Assembly (NCBI GenBank): GCA_945869165.1
Contig: CAMBNY010000031.1
Span: forward strand, 1-34,998
Reading direction: 5' to 3'
DNA length: 34,998 nt
DNA from: Comamonas sp. lk
GTDB lineage: Bacteria; Pseudomonadota; Gammaproteobacteria; Burkholderiales; Burkholderiaceae_C
Shown here: positions 16,466 through 24,772 of the stretch, in pieces
Layout of the letters: every line of letters starts with the position of its first letter
Position numbering within the stretch: the stretch's first letter is position 1
Notes under the pieces: generated by a model
What the model was told of the DNA's origin: nothing
Database searches by the model: none
Seen by the model: the letters and a program-made list of their open reading frames with translations, nothing else
Translations under genes and position numbers: made by a program

Positions 16466-17359
16466 CTAGCTAAAAAGCTGCCCACGCGCAGCATCGGTAA
16501 TCGCCAGCACGCAGGGGTGCGTGATGCGCCGCTCCACGGATACGGCAAAGAATTCTTCGACTAATTCGTCGCTGCGACCGACACATTGCACTCCGAATTG
16601 GGAAGCCGTTTCCTGCTCCATCACGCTGGGCACCATGAACACGCCTCGGCCCTCGCGCCCAAAGGCGGTCATCAAAGCACCGTCGTCAAACTCACCGATC
16701 ACGCGGGGCGCGATGTTGTGGCGGGTAAACCAGGATTCGAGTTGCTGGCGTATCGAGGCCTGCGCGCCCTGAATGAGCAAGGGGGCTGCATTGAGGCAAT
16801 CGGGAAACTGCCCCTGTAAGTTGGCCGCCACCGCCGCGGTGCACATAAAGGACATGCTGCTGCGCCCCAAAGGGTGGTTAAAGGCACGGACATTGATGCG
16901 CCGCGACATGGGCTCGTCGGCAATCACCAAATCCAGCCGGTTCAGCGCCAATTGCGACAAAAGGTCGGGGAACTTGCCTTCGCTGCACGCCATGCGCACC
17001 GGCGCAGGCACCGCCAAGGCCGGCTCTAACAAGCGGTAGGCCACCGATTTATTCACCGAATCGGCCACGCCGACCCGAAATTCCAACACCCGCGCGCCGC
17101 CATGGGCCTGGCGCACCGCCGACTCCAGTTCATTGCCCAGGGTGAATATTTGGTCGGCATAGCCAAGCGCCAGGCGTCCGTGTTCGGTCAGCTCCAGGTT
17201 GCGCCCGCTTTTCTTAAAGAGCTTACGGCCCAGCCAGTCTTCCAGCAGATGAATTTGCCCCGAAAGCGTTTGTGGCGTGGTGTGCAACTGCTCACCGGCC
17301 CGCATCACGCCGCCGGATTTGGCGGTTACCCAGAAGTAATAGAGATGTTTAAAGTTCAT
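16466..17359 (-). CDS. nhaR: LysR-family regulator, NhaR-like
   Basis: A 297-residue regulator. The winged helix-turn-helix starts at MNFKHLYYFWVTAKSGGV and continues through TTPQTLSGQIHLLEDWLG, which matches NhaR, the Na+-responsive activator of nhaA in E. coli. The effector domain follows from about 90. The ATG at 17357-17359 is chosen because NhaR proteins begin exactly there; a longer frame adds 15 unrelated residues. No sodium/proton antiporter is in the window, so the regulated gene and the signal may differ. The region before it (17360-17542), shared with a divergent Rrf2 gene, contains palindromes that may be its operator. Confidence 0.85.
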   Translation of the reverse strand: MNFKHLYYFWVTAKSGGVMRAGEQLHTTPQTLSGQIHLLEDWLGRKLFKKSGRNLELTEHGRLALGYADQIFTLGNELESAVRQAHGGARVLEFRVGVADSVNKSVAYRLLEPALAVPAPVRMACSEGKFPDLLSQLALNRLDLVIADEPMSRRINVRAFNHPLGRSSMSFMCTAAVAANLQGQFPDCLNAAPLLIQGAQASIRQQLESWFTRHNIAPRVIGEFDDGALMTAFGREGRGVFMVPSVMEQETASQFGVQCVGRSDELVEEFFAVSVERRITHPCVLAITDAARGQLFS

Positions 17360-17406
17360 TGCTAGCCTTTGCACATGCTGATATTCAGGGGGAAGGTGTT
17401 CCATTC

Positions 17407-17434
17407 ACTTCGTAATTATCGAAGTAAATTACTT
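17407..17434. promoter_or_regulatory. Overlapping palindromes between the LysR and Rrf2 genes
   Basis: Two perfect palindromes overlap: ACTTCG-N7-CGAAGT (17407-17425) and AAGTAA-A-TTACTT (17422-17434), in an AT-rich stretch unlike the surroundings. They lie 48 bases upstream of the LysR start and about 110 bases upstream of the Rrf2 start. Either protein could bind: LysR proteins favour T-N11-A palindromes and Rrf2 proteins favour AT-rich dyads. Which one does is inference. Confidence 0.5.
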
Positions 17435-17542
17435 AAAAATACGAATTTACACGAAGCATAAAGGTTTTTACAGTCTGCTCTCCCCCGGCGCGCGCGCGTG
17501 TCGGTTTTGCACGTCCCGTGCGCTAGACGAAAAGGACTATGT

Positions 17543-18055
17543 ATGCGATTAAGTACCCGTGGCCGTTTTGCGATCAACGCCATGATTGACCTGGCCCTGC
17601 GCCAACCCGATTGCCCGGTGGCGCTTAGCGAATTGGCAGGCCGCCATGGCATTTCGCTTTCCTATTTGGAGCAGGTGTTTGCCAAGCTACGCCAGCACGG
17701 TTTGGTGGAAAGCACCCGTGGACCGGGCGGCGGCTACACGCTAGGCTTTCGTGGCGACGCCATCTCGGTGGCCGACATCGTGACCGCGATTGAAGAGGCA
17801 AGCCCTTTAACCGAAGGGGCCAGCAGCGACATGACCCATGCCCTTTGCGAGCAATTGCACCACGCCATGTTGGAGCATATGAAAACCATCAGCCTGCGCG
17901 CACTGGCCTTAGAACAAAAAGCCAAAGGCTTCAAAGTGCAAGCGCGCAAGCCCGGTAAGAAGAGCCTCCTCAAGCAAGCAGCGCCCACCTTGTCCAAGCC
18001 CAACGCGCCCAACTCCGTCTTTGCGTTGGGAAGCTGGTTGCCATCACGGGCCTAA
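17543..18055 (+). CDS. Rrf2-family transcriptional regulator lacking the cluster cysteines
   Basis: A 170-residue Rrf2 regulator. The winged-helix domain runs from MRLSTRGRFAINAMIDLAL through LSYLEQVFAKLRQHGLVES to RGPGGGYTLG (residues 1-68), very like IscR. In IscR three cysteines near positions 92-104 hold an Fe-S cluster. Here that stretch reads EGASSDMTHALCEQL, with a single Cys102, so cluster binding of the IscR type is unlikely. The C-terminal 40 residues are basic. The ATG at 17543 has AAAGGA at 17530-17535; an ATG four bases earlier is out of frame. No isc or suf genes are nearby. Confidence 0.88.
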   Translation: MRLSTRGRFAINAMIDLALRQPDCPVALSELAGRHGISLSYLEQVFAKLRQHGLVESTRGPGGGYTLGFRGDAISVADIVTAIEEASPLTEGASSDMTHALCEQLHHAMLEHMKTISLRALALEQKAKGFKVQARKPGKKSLLKQAAPTLSKPNAPNSVFALGSWLPSRA

Positions 18056-18144
18056 GGTCGGGCGAGACTGCGGGGCGGGCGCTTAGCGCCGCCGGGTTCT
18101 GAAGGTTTGATAGCGCGAGGTATCTTTTCGCGCCGCGCATGAAG

Positions 18145-18176
18145 AAAGGGCCGGACCGTTGCCGGTCGGCCCTTTT
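18145..18176. terminator. Bidirectional terminator between Rrf2 and quinoprotein genes
   Basis: The stem pairs AAAGGGCCG with CGGCCCTTT and ACCG with CGGT, with one bulged G and a TTGC loop. It is followed by TTTTATTA on the plus side and CTTTCTTC on the minus side. It sits between two converging genes and can serve both, the plus direction being stronger. Confidence 0.75.
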
Positions 18177-18193
18177 ATTACGCAAGGAAAAAC

Positions 18194-19507
18194 TTACTTC
18201 TGGTAAGAGATACGGTACACGGCACCGGCCTTGTCATCGGACACCAGGATAGAGCCATCCACATACTGCTGCACGTCCACTGGACGGCCTAAGTAGTAGC
18301 CTGCAGAAGTCATCCAGCCTTCAGCAAAGGGCTCGGTTTTAGCCGCGTTGCCTTTGTCATCTAGGTAAGTAACCATCACGCGTGCGCCACGCGGTTTGAT
18401 GGCATTCCAGGAACCGTGCTGTGCGCTGAAGATGGCGTTCTTGTACTTGGCGGGGAACTGGTCGCCGGTGTAGAACATCATGCCCAGATCGGCTGCGTGG
18501 GCGACCATTTCAACTTGGGGTTTGACGTAATGGTCCGTCATGTCCTTGGGGATGGGCTTGCCTTTGTAGTCGTCGGTACGTACATCACCACCGCCATAGT
18601 AGGGGTGGCCATACCAGCCGCCTTTTAGCAACTTGCCGCCCGCGGACGGGATCTTGTTGAGCTCGCCGGGAGGCGTTTCGTCACCCATGCCGTCCACCTG
18701 GTTGTCGGTAAACCACAGGCTGCCGTCTTTGGGATTGAATGCAAGGCCCGAAGAATTGCGCACACCGGTAGCGATCACTTGGCGGTCACCGCCATCACGG
18801 TTAAAGCTCAGGATAGAGCCAATGCCCAATTTACGGTACATGTCCACTTTTTCGGCCGGCGTTACGTTGAACGGCTGGCCCATGGTGATGTACAGGCGGT
18901 TATCTGGGCCAATGGCGCAGGCACGCGCGGTGTGGTTGTAAGACTCTTCTTCGGCAGGAATCAGGTCGCCCTGTTTGACCACGGCAAAGGCCACGGTGTC
19001 CGAGCCTTCAGTGAAATACTCCACCGCAGGGAACATCATGACGCGGTTGCGTTCCACCACGTACATAAAGCCGTCTGTCGTGTAGCAGACGCCAGCGGGG
19101 ATGTCGAACTTCACGCTGGGGCTGAAGTCTTCCACGGTGTCCGCCACGTTGTCCATATCCCGGTCGTTGGCGAAATAGACATTGTTCTTGCGGGTACCGA
19201 CCCAAACGGCGGCGGTATTGCGGCTCACGGCAATCGTGCGGGCGTCCGGCACGATGGCAAAGACCTCAATCTTGAAGCCGTCAGGCAGCTTGACGTTGGT
19301 CAGCATCTTTTTCAGATTGGCCATGTACGTCGGGTCTTGCGCAATGCGCTTGGGTGGCGGGGTGTTGGTTTTCTTGAAAGCGCCTAGTTTGTCCAGGTTG
19401 GCCTCGTCGCCAGCTGCAAAGCCCGCGCCAGAAGTCAGGGAAAAAGCCAGGCCGATGGCCAAGCAAGTCGCGCTGCGCCGCATGAGGGCGCCGATGGTTG
19501 TAGTCAT
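18194..19507 (-). CDS. Sorbosone-dehydrogenase-family quinoprotein, copy 1
   Basis: A 437-residue periplasmic protein with a signal peptide (hydrophobic 15-31, cleavage near FAAGD). It belongs to the beta-propeller family of L-sorbosone/soluble glucose dehydrogenases that use PQQ. Landmarks: LPDGFKIEVFA (74-84), the putative catalytic His192 in SYNHTARACAIGP, GVRNSSGLAFNP (248-259) and the calcium/PQQ-type segment DNQVDGMGDETPPGELNKIP. QHGSWN (363-368) and RPVDVQQYVDGSI follow near the end. The start MTTTIGALMRR aligns with that of the second copy at 20169-21491, to which it is well over 80 percent identical by eye in the catalytic region. The sugar or alcohol substrate is unknown. Confidence 0.9.
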   Translation of the reverse strand: MTTTIGALMRRSATCLAIGLAFSLTSGAGFAAGDEANLDKLGAFKKTNTPPPKRIAQDPTYMANLKKMLTNVKLPDGFKIEVFAIVPDARTIAVSRNTAAVWVGTRKNNVYFANDRDMDNVADTVEDFSPSVKFDIPAGVCYTTDGFMYVVERNRVMMFPAVEYFTEGSDTVAFAVVKQGDLIPAEEESYNHTARACAIGPDNRLYITMGQPFNVTPAEKVDMYRKLGIGSILSFNRDGGDRQVIATGVRNSSGLAFNPKDGSLWFTDNQVDGMGDETPPGELNKIPSAGGKLLKGGWYGHPYYGGGDVRTDDYKGKPIPKDMTDHYVKPQVEMVAHAADLGMMFYTGDQFPAKYKNAIFSAQHGSWNAIKPRGARVMVTYLDDKGNAAKTEPFAEGWMTSAGYYLGRPVDVQQYVDGSILVSDDKAGAVYRISYQK

Positions 19508-19635
19508 GGGGGGTCCGATACAAAGAAGCCGGGCTTGTTGACTGCTTTTGTGCAGTGACCCGACGGCACCAAACCCAGCATGAGGATCCACGCAGGCAGC
19601 ATGTGGGCTCACTCTAGTACGTGACCTTACAAATT

Positions 19636-19652
19636 AAGGGGTGATTACCCTT
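19636..19652. promoter_or_regulatory. Palindrome upstream of quinoprotein copy 1
   Basis: AAGGG-GTGATTA-CCCTT is a dyad with five-base arms, about 130 bases upstream of the minus-strand gene ending at 18194. Similar arms and an AAT-containing centre occur in the palindrome before gcdH (24773-24788). This suggests one regulator for both, perhaps a NarL/LuxR-type protein; the regulator is not identified. Confidence 0.4.
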
Positions 19653-19781
19653 GGTAGCACATCAAGAAAATTCATGCCTTACCTGAATATTGATCCCCGC
19701 AGCGGGGCCATCCGAGCCCGGCGCGGCAAGATTGGGCGCGTAATCCGGCGGCTTCAGGGCAAAGGGCGTCAGGGCGCTGTC

Positions 19782-20093
19782 CTATTTCACTTCCACTTTG
19801 ATGGAGTTGTACCAAGCCGCCAGGTCTTCGATATCAGCGTTGCTCAGAGGCTTGGCAATAATGCTCATGATCTCGTTTTGGCGTTTACCGCTGCGGTAAG
19901 CACGCATTTGCTCAATCAGGTAAATCAAGGGCTGGCCTGCCAAATTAGGCGCTTCATTCAAGGTGGACATCCCGTTGAGGCCGTGGCAAGTAGCGCAAGG
20001 CATGGATTTGGCCTTGCCTGCGTCGGCATCTCCCGCCCAAACGGTTTGGCCCAGTGTTGCAGCCACAAGCGCCAGGGGAATTAGGAATTTCAT
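19782..20093 (-). CDS. Small periplasmic class I cytochrome c
   Basis: A 103-residue cytochrome with a signal peptide (MKFLIPLALVAATLG, cleavage near WAGDA) and one haem site, CATCH (Cys33, Cys36, His37). Met76 in NEIMSIIAKPLS is the likely second axial ligand. It resembles the c553/c4-half type. It lies between two paralogous quinoproteins on the same strand, so it most likely takes electrons from them towards the oxidase. A longer frame upstream lacks a sensible signal peptide, so the ATG at 20091-20093 was chosen, although the ribosome binding site is weak. Confidence 0.88.
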   Translation of the reverse strand: MKFLIPLALVAATLGQTVWAGDADAGKAKSMPCATCHGLNGMSTLNEAPNLAGQPLIYLIEQMRAYRSGKRQNEIMSIIAKPLSNADIEDLAAWYNSIKVEVK

Positions 20094-20120
20094 AGGTTCA
20101 AGTGCTCGTTGGAATTGCAT

Positions 20121-20153
20121 AAAAAAGCGGGCCGGACAAAACGCCCAGCCCGC
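20121..20153 (-). terminator. Intrinsic terminator after quinoprotein copy 2
   Basis: On the minus strand GCGGGCTGG pairs with CCGGCCCGC (nine base pairs, one G-U) around a nine-base loop, followed by six T residues. It lies 15 bases past the stop codon of copy 2 and before the cytochrome gene. The first quinoprotein is therefore probably transcribed more strongly than, or separately from, the cytochrome and copy 1. Confidence 0.8.
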
Positions 20154-20168
20154 CAGGATCACAGAAGA

Positions 20169-21491
20169 TTACTTCTGGTAGGTGATGCGATAGACCGCAC
20201 CAGCCTTGTCGTCAGACACCAGGATAGAACCATCGACGTACTGCTGTACATCCATGGGACGTCCCAGGTAGAAGCCCGAAGAGGTCATCCAGCCTTCTGC
20301 AAAAGGCTCGTGCTTGGCAGCGTTACCTTTGTCGTCCAGGTAGGTCACCATCACACGGGCGCCACGGGGCTTGACCGCATTCCAGGAACCGTGCTGGGCG
20401 CTGAAGATGGCATTCTTGTACTTGGCGGGGAACTGGTCGCCGGTATAGAACATCATTCCCAGGTCAGCGGCATGGGCAATCGTCTCCACTTGAGGCCTGA
20501 CGTATTTGTCAGCCATCTCTTTGGGGATTTGCTTGCCCTTGTAGTCGTCGGTGCGGACATCGCCACCGCCGTAGTAGGGGTGACCGTACCACAGACCGTG
20601 GGCCAATTTGCCATCGGCGCCCACAGGCACTTTGTTCATCTCACCGGGAGGAGTTTCATCGCCCATGCCGTCCACTTGGTTGTCCGTCCACCAGAGGGAT
20701 TTATCCTTGGGGTTGAAGGCCAAGCCGGAAGAGTTACGCAGACCGGTCAAGACCACTTTGCGGTCGCCGCCATCGCGGTTAAAGCTGATGATGCCGCCGA
20801 TGCCGACCTTGTTATACAGGTCCTGCTTTTCCGGTGGGGACACGTTGAAAGGCTGACCCAGGGTGATGTACAGGCGGTTATCCGGCCCAATGGTGCAGGC
20901 ACGCGCAGTGTGGTTGTAGGACTCTTCGTCGGCTGGGATCAGATCACCCTGCTTGACCACGGCAAATGCCACGGTGTCAGAACCTTCGGTGAAATATTCC
21001 ACTGCGGGGAACATCATCACGCGGTTACGCTCGATGACATACAAGAATCCATCTGGCGTGTAGCACACGCCGTGGGGGATGTCGAACTTCACGCTGGGGC
21101 TGAAATCCTCAACGGTATCGGCCACACCGTCCATGTCGCGGTCGTTGGCGAAATACACATTGTTCTTACGGGTACTGACCCAGACCGCTGCCGTGTTACG
21201 GCTCACGGCGATAGAGCGAGCGTCCGGCACGATGGCAAACAGCTCAATCTTGAAGCCGTCAGGCAACTTGACGTTGGTCAGCATCTTTTTCAGGTTGTCG
21301 GCATAGACGCCGCCCTGAGCAATACGCTTGGGAGGTGCAGTGTCGGTACGCTTGAACGAGCCCAGTTTTTGCAGGTTGGCCGCATCGGAGCCAACCTGTG
21401 CAAAGGCACCGCCGACACCCACTGTGAAAGCCATACCGATTGCGAGGGAGGTTGCTGTACGGCGCACTAACTTGCGCAGGATGTGATTCAT
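20169..21491 (-). CDS. Sorbosone-dehydrogenase-family quinoprotein, copy 2
   Basis: A 440-residue periplasmic quinoprotein with signal peptide (TSLAIGMAFTVGVGGAFAQ). The same landmarks as copy 1 are present: LPDGFKIELFAIVPDAR, SYNHTARACTIGPDNR, GLRNSSGLAFNPKD, DNQVDGMGDETPPGEMNKVP and QHGSWNAVKPRGARV. The ATG at 21489-21491 has GGAG eight bases upstream (GGAGATACT) and aligns with the start of copy 1; a longer frame reaches 21623 but is not supported. The family uses PQQ and calcium to oxidise aldoses or aldehydes in the periplasm. The divergent neighbour is a PqqU-like receptor. The near-identity of the two copies shows a local gene duplication. Confidence 0.9.
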   Translation of the reverse strand: MNHILRKLVRRTATSLAIGMAFTVGVGGAFAQVGSDAANLQKLGSFKRTDTAPPKRIAQGGVYADNLKKMLTNVKLPDGFKIELFAIVPDARSIAVSRNTAAVWVSTRKNNVYFANDRDMDGVADTVEDFSPSVKFDIPHGVCYTPDGFLYVIERNRVMMFPAVEYFTEGSDTVAFAVVKQGDLIPADEESYNHTARACTIGPDNRLYITLGQPFNVSPPEKQDLYNKVGIGGIISFNRDGGDRKVVLTGLRNSSGLAFNPKDKSLWWTDNQVDGMGDETPPGEMNKVPVGADGKLAHGLWYGHPYYGGGDVRTDDYKGKQIPKEMADKYVRPQVETIAHAADLGMMFYTGDQFPAKYKNAIFSAQHGSWNAVKPRGARVMVTYLDDKGNAAKHEPFAEGWMTSSGFYLGRPMDVQQYVDGSILVSDDKAGAVYRITYQK

Positions 21492-21806
21492 AGTATCTCC
21501 ATAGGTCAAATTATCCGGGTGGGTCCGTGACAAACAGCCATCCCGGCAGCGCCTAACCCCGCATGAAAAACTCAAACAGGCAGCGCTTGAAGCCACTTTA
21601 CTTTTTGGGGAAATTTCTTCCATAGTGAAAACCCTAGGTTTTCAGGTCGCTCGGCCATCTATTTATTCAGCCGCTATTTGAAAAAATTTTTAAGCCTCTT
21701 TGGAGACCTGCAACCCTAGAATCCAATTCAAATCGCTCTTGCAGCGCGGGGCCCATCTTGGCCTTCACTAAATTCTAAAGTCTAGAACCTTCCAGAGACG
21801 CACTTT
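21492..21806. promoter_or_regulatory. Divergent promoter region between quinoprotein copy 2 and the PqqU-like receptor
   Basis: A 315-base gene-free region, more AT-rich than its flanks in the right half. It carries a perfect palindrome, GAAAACC-CTA-GGTTTTC (21627-21643), roughly midway, 136 bases from one start and 163 from the other. Both promoters must lie here. Joint control of receptor and dehydrogenase through this site is plausible but inferred. Confidence 0.5.
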
Positions 21807-23897
21807 ATGCCTAGAACTACAACCCAACGCTACTACTTTGCAGCGCTCGCCGCCATGAGCCTCGCGCCTGTCTGTGCCCAGCAATTAGAAGAAGTAGTGA
21901 TCAGCGCATCACGCGCAGAAATGCGCAGCTTTGACGCGCCCGCCGCGGTCCAACGCATCGACCGCCAAGCCATAGAGGGTGGCGGCCCACAGATCAATTT
22001 GTCCGAATCCCTGGTCCGCGCCCCGGGGCTCACTATCTTGGAGCGGCAAAACTACGCCCAGGACTTGCAAATCTCCATTCGCGGCTTTGGCGCCCGTTCG
22101 GCTTTTGGCGTACGCGGCATCCGCCTCATGATTGACGGTATCCCGGCCACGACACCGGACGGCCAAGGCCAGTCATCCTCGGTCAGCCTCACATCCACCG
22201 ACCGCATTGAGGTGCTGCGCGGTCCCTTGGCCCAACTGTATGGAAACTCGTCCGGTGGCGTCATCCAGGCATTCACCAAAGACGCCGCCAAAGTGCCCAC
22301 CGTGGACTACCAGTACTACCTAGGCTCCTACGGCATGCACCGCGCCGACTACCAGTTTTCCGATACCGTGGGTGGCTACGGTCTGGTCGCTGACTACGGC
22401 ACTTTCTCCACCAGCGGCTACCGCGCCAACAGCGCGGCAGAGCGTAAGCAATTTAACGGCAAGCTCAGTTTCGAGCCTAATGAGCAAACCAAAGTCAATG
22501 TGGTGTTCAACCAATTTGATATGCCGCTGGCGCAGGATCCGTTGGGGTTGACGCGCCAGCAACTAATTGACGATCCCACACAGGCGGGAAATAATGCCGT
22601 TGCAAAATTTACGCGTAAAGTCGTCTTGCAGAACCAACTGGGTTCGTCTATCAAATACGCAGTCGACGCAGACAACGCATTTACGGCACGTGTCTATTAC
22701 GGCACACGGGAAAACTTGCAATACTTGGCTGCCACCACTTGGGTTGGCTTAAATCGAACTTATTACGGTACAGGTCTGCAATATAACGGACGGGCAGAAT
22801 GGCAAGGAACACCCATCGAATGGGCCGCAGGATATGAGTTCGACAAGTCCACTGAGCGCCGACAAGGCGGAGTGAGCTTGCTGGGTGAAAAAAGGGCCGG
22901 ATCGCTAACGCGAGACGAAGACAATGAAGCCCAGAATAATGATTTTTTTGTGCAGGCAACCGCCCATGTATCGGAGCAAATTTCTCTGGTCGGAGGTTTG
23001 CGGCAAAGCAACGTAACTTTCAACAGCTCGGACTATTACATTACGGACGGAATTGGTTCTGGTACCGCTAATTTCAGCGCCACCAGTCCCGTGCTTGGCC
23101 TAACGTGGCATGCAAACGACAACTTGAATATTTATGCCAATTACGGCCAAGGTTTTGAAAGCCCTACCTTGGCGGAAATGGCCTATTCTGGTACGACTGT
23201 AGGCACGTTCGTAAATAGCTTTAACACGGATGTTAAGGCGGCCAGCAGCAAGCATTACGAATTAGGTGCCAAGTGGGTACCAACGCGTAACACCCGTCTC
23301 GATATTGCTGTCTATCAAATTGATACCAGCGACGAGATTGTGGTGCTTTTTAATAACTCGGGTAAAGTTTCATATCAAAACGCACCAGGCACATCGCGTA
23401 TCGGCTGGGAGCTTGCAGCTGCATCGCAACTAAGCGATCACTTCTCAACCAGTATTTCTGCGTCTGCAATTGATGCAAAGTATTCCCAGGCTTTCAACGC
23501 AGGCACTGCGATACCCTCCGGCAACAAAATACCAGGCATACCGGATAGTTCTACCTTTGCAGAAATTGCATGGGCCAGCGAAGCTTTCACACCCAAAACC
23601 AAGTCGCCACTAGGCACACGCGTGGCATTGGAGTGGCAACAGGCCGGTCGCATATTTGCCAATGACCTGAACACCGAGTCCGCAGATGGGCGCAGCGTGT
23701 TTAATCTGTCACTTAGCCAGCGCTGGGCCTGGAATCAAAGCCTTGTAACCCTCTATGGACGCCTGAACAACATCAGCGATGCGCGCTACGTAGGCTCCGT
23801 TCTGGTAAATCAAACCGCTACCCCTCCACAAAGTTACGAGCCCGCCATGCCTTTCAATTGGGTCGTCGGCCTAAGCCTCAGCATCCCCCTGCGCTGA
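21807..23897 (+). CDS. pqqU: TonB-dependent receptor, PqqU/YncD-like (PQQ uptake)
   Basis: A 696-residue outer-membrane receptor: signal peptide ending near VCAQQ, a TonB-box-like LEEVVISASR, plug domain, then a 22-strand barrel ending in aromatic-rich strands. It shares very specific segments with E. coli YncD, recently shown to import PQQ. These include INLSESL, RQNYAQDLQISIRGFG, GIRLMIDGIPAT.PDGQGQ, EVLRGP..LYGN.SGGV, DTSDEIVV and, near the end, YVGSVLVN. The comparison is from memory, not an alignment. It is divergent from a quinoprotein gene, which fits PQQ as the ligand. GC content falls in the middle of the gene (about 22560-23560), as often happens in variable barrel loops. Confidence 0.85.
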   Translation: MPRTTTQRYYFAALAAMSLAPVCAQQLEEVVISASRAEMRSFDAPAAVQRIDRQAIEGGGPQINLSESLVRAPGLTILERQNYAQDLQISIRGFGARSAFGVRGIRLMIDGIPATTPDGQGQSSSVSLTSTDRIEVLRGPLAQLYGNSSGGVIQAFTKDAAKVPTVDYQYYLGSYGMHRADYQFSDTVGGYGLVADYGTFSTSGYRANSAAERKQFNGKLSFEPNEQTKVNVVFNQFDMPLAQDPLGLTRQQLIDDPTQAGNNAVAKFTRKVVLQNQLGSSIKYAVDADNAFTARVYYGTRENLQYLAATTWVGLNRTYYGTGLQYNGRAEWQGTPIEWAAGYEFDKSTERRQGGVSLLGEKRAGSLTRDEDNEAQNNDFFVQATAHVSEQISLVGGLRQSNVTFNSSDYYITDGIGSGTANFSATSPVLGLTWHANDNLNIYANYGQGFESPTLAEMAYSGTTVGTFVNSFNTDVKAASSKHYELGAKWVPTRNTRLDIAVYQIDTSDEIVVLFNNSGKVSYQNAPGTSRIGWELAAASQLSDHFSTSISASAIDAKYSQAFNAGTAIPSGNKIPGIPDSSTFAEIAWASEAFTPKTKSPLGTRVALEWQQAGRIFANDLNTESADGRSVFNLSLSQRWAWNQSLVTLYGRLNNISDARYVGSVLVNQTATPPQSYEPAMPFNWVVGLSLSIPLR

Positions 23898-23926
23898 TCA
23901 CGGGACTGTCATAGCGATGCGCCACA

Positions 23927-24766
23927 ATGGCTGATCGCAGACTTCGCGGCGCTTTGGGTGCCGCCTCCTTCAGTATGGCAACGTTCGCGCCCTTCCAATT
24001 CGGACACCCTCGTACTACCCGCAGCGTGGTGCGCGCTTTGGCAAGCGCCGCCATGCTAGGGCTGCTGCTTGGATGTGCCGTGCCCCAAAAGGTCGCTAAT
24101 TTAAGTACGGACGCACCAGAGCACAACAGCTGGGACAGCGTCGAGATAAGCCATTGGGAGGGCATGCAATTCCCCAACAAAGAGGCTACGCGCTACACCG
24201 TGGACCATCATGCACCAGCCGATGCCCAAGGCCTGCGCAGCGCCTTGCGGGCACAGTCCAATGCATCGGCCAGCATGCTGCGCACCTCCTTGGACATCAG
24301 CCCCGACGAACTAAGGCATGTCCATTTTTCATGGTTGGTGCCCACCCTAATTCAAGAGGCAGACATGACCACCCGCCAAGGCGATGACTCGCCGGTGCGT
24401 TTGGTGCTGGCCTTTGAGGGCGATCGCGGCAACTTTTCGACCAAGGACGCGGCGCTCAATGAACTTACCCGTTTGATGACCGGTAAGGAAATGCCGTATG
24501 CAACCCTCATGTACGTCTGGTGCAACAAGCGTCCGGTCGGCACCATCATCCACAACTCGCGCACCGAGCGCATCCGTAAAATGGTGATCGAGTCCGGGCC
24601 GGTTGGCCTGCGCCAGTGGCGTAACTACGAGCGCGACATCCGGGCTGATTTCGAAGCGGCCTTTGGCGAAGCGCCGGGCAAGCTGGTGGGCATCGGCATC
24701 ATGACCGACAGCGACAACACACGCAGCCAAACCCAAGCGTGGTACGGCAAGATCAGCCTGAAGTAA
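23927..24766 (+). CDS. DUF3047-family lipoprotein
   Basis: Up to 279 residues. A hydrophobic segment followed by the lipobox LLLGC (Cys50) indicates a lipoprotein. The mature part carries the DUF3047 pattern: HVHFSWLVP, GDDSPVRLVLAFEGD, YVWCNKRPVGTIIHN, MVIESGPVGLRQWRNYERDI and GIGIMTDSDNTRSQTQAWYG. The function of this family is unknown. The start is uncertain: the ATG at 23927 leaves an unusually long 30-residue lead before the signal core, while in-frame GTG codons at 24026 and 24029 would give a more typical lipoprotein signal. It begins 29 bases after the receptor stop and may be co-transcribed with it. Confidence 0.82.
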   Translation: MADRRLRGALGAASFSMATFAPFQFGHPRTTRSVVRALASAAMLGLLLGCAVPQKVANLSTDAPEHNSWDSVEISHWEGMQFPNKEATRYTVDHHAPADAQGLRSALRAQSNASASMLRTSLDISPDELRHVHFSWLVPTLIQEADMTTRQGDDSPVRLVLAFEGDRGNFSTKDAALNELTRLMTGKEMPYATLMYVWCNKRPVGTIIHNSRTERIRKMVIESGPVGLRQWRNYERDIRADFEAAFGEAPGKLVGIGIMTDSDNTRSQTQAWYGKISLK

Positions 24767-24772
24767 GTCGCC

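Noticed and set aside
19692-19712. CCCCGC-A-GCGGGG hairpin after the cytochrome c gene
   Set aside because: It has a very tight loop and no T-run on the minus strand, so it was not called as a terminator.
20109-21470. A 453-codon open frame on the plus strand
   Set aside because: It lies antisense to the well-supported quinoprotein copy 2, and a similar antisense frame exists opposite copy 1 (18779-19387). This is a side effect of codon bias in a GC-rich gene; the translation resembles no protein family.
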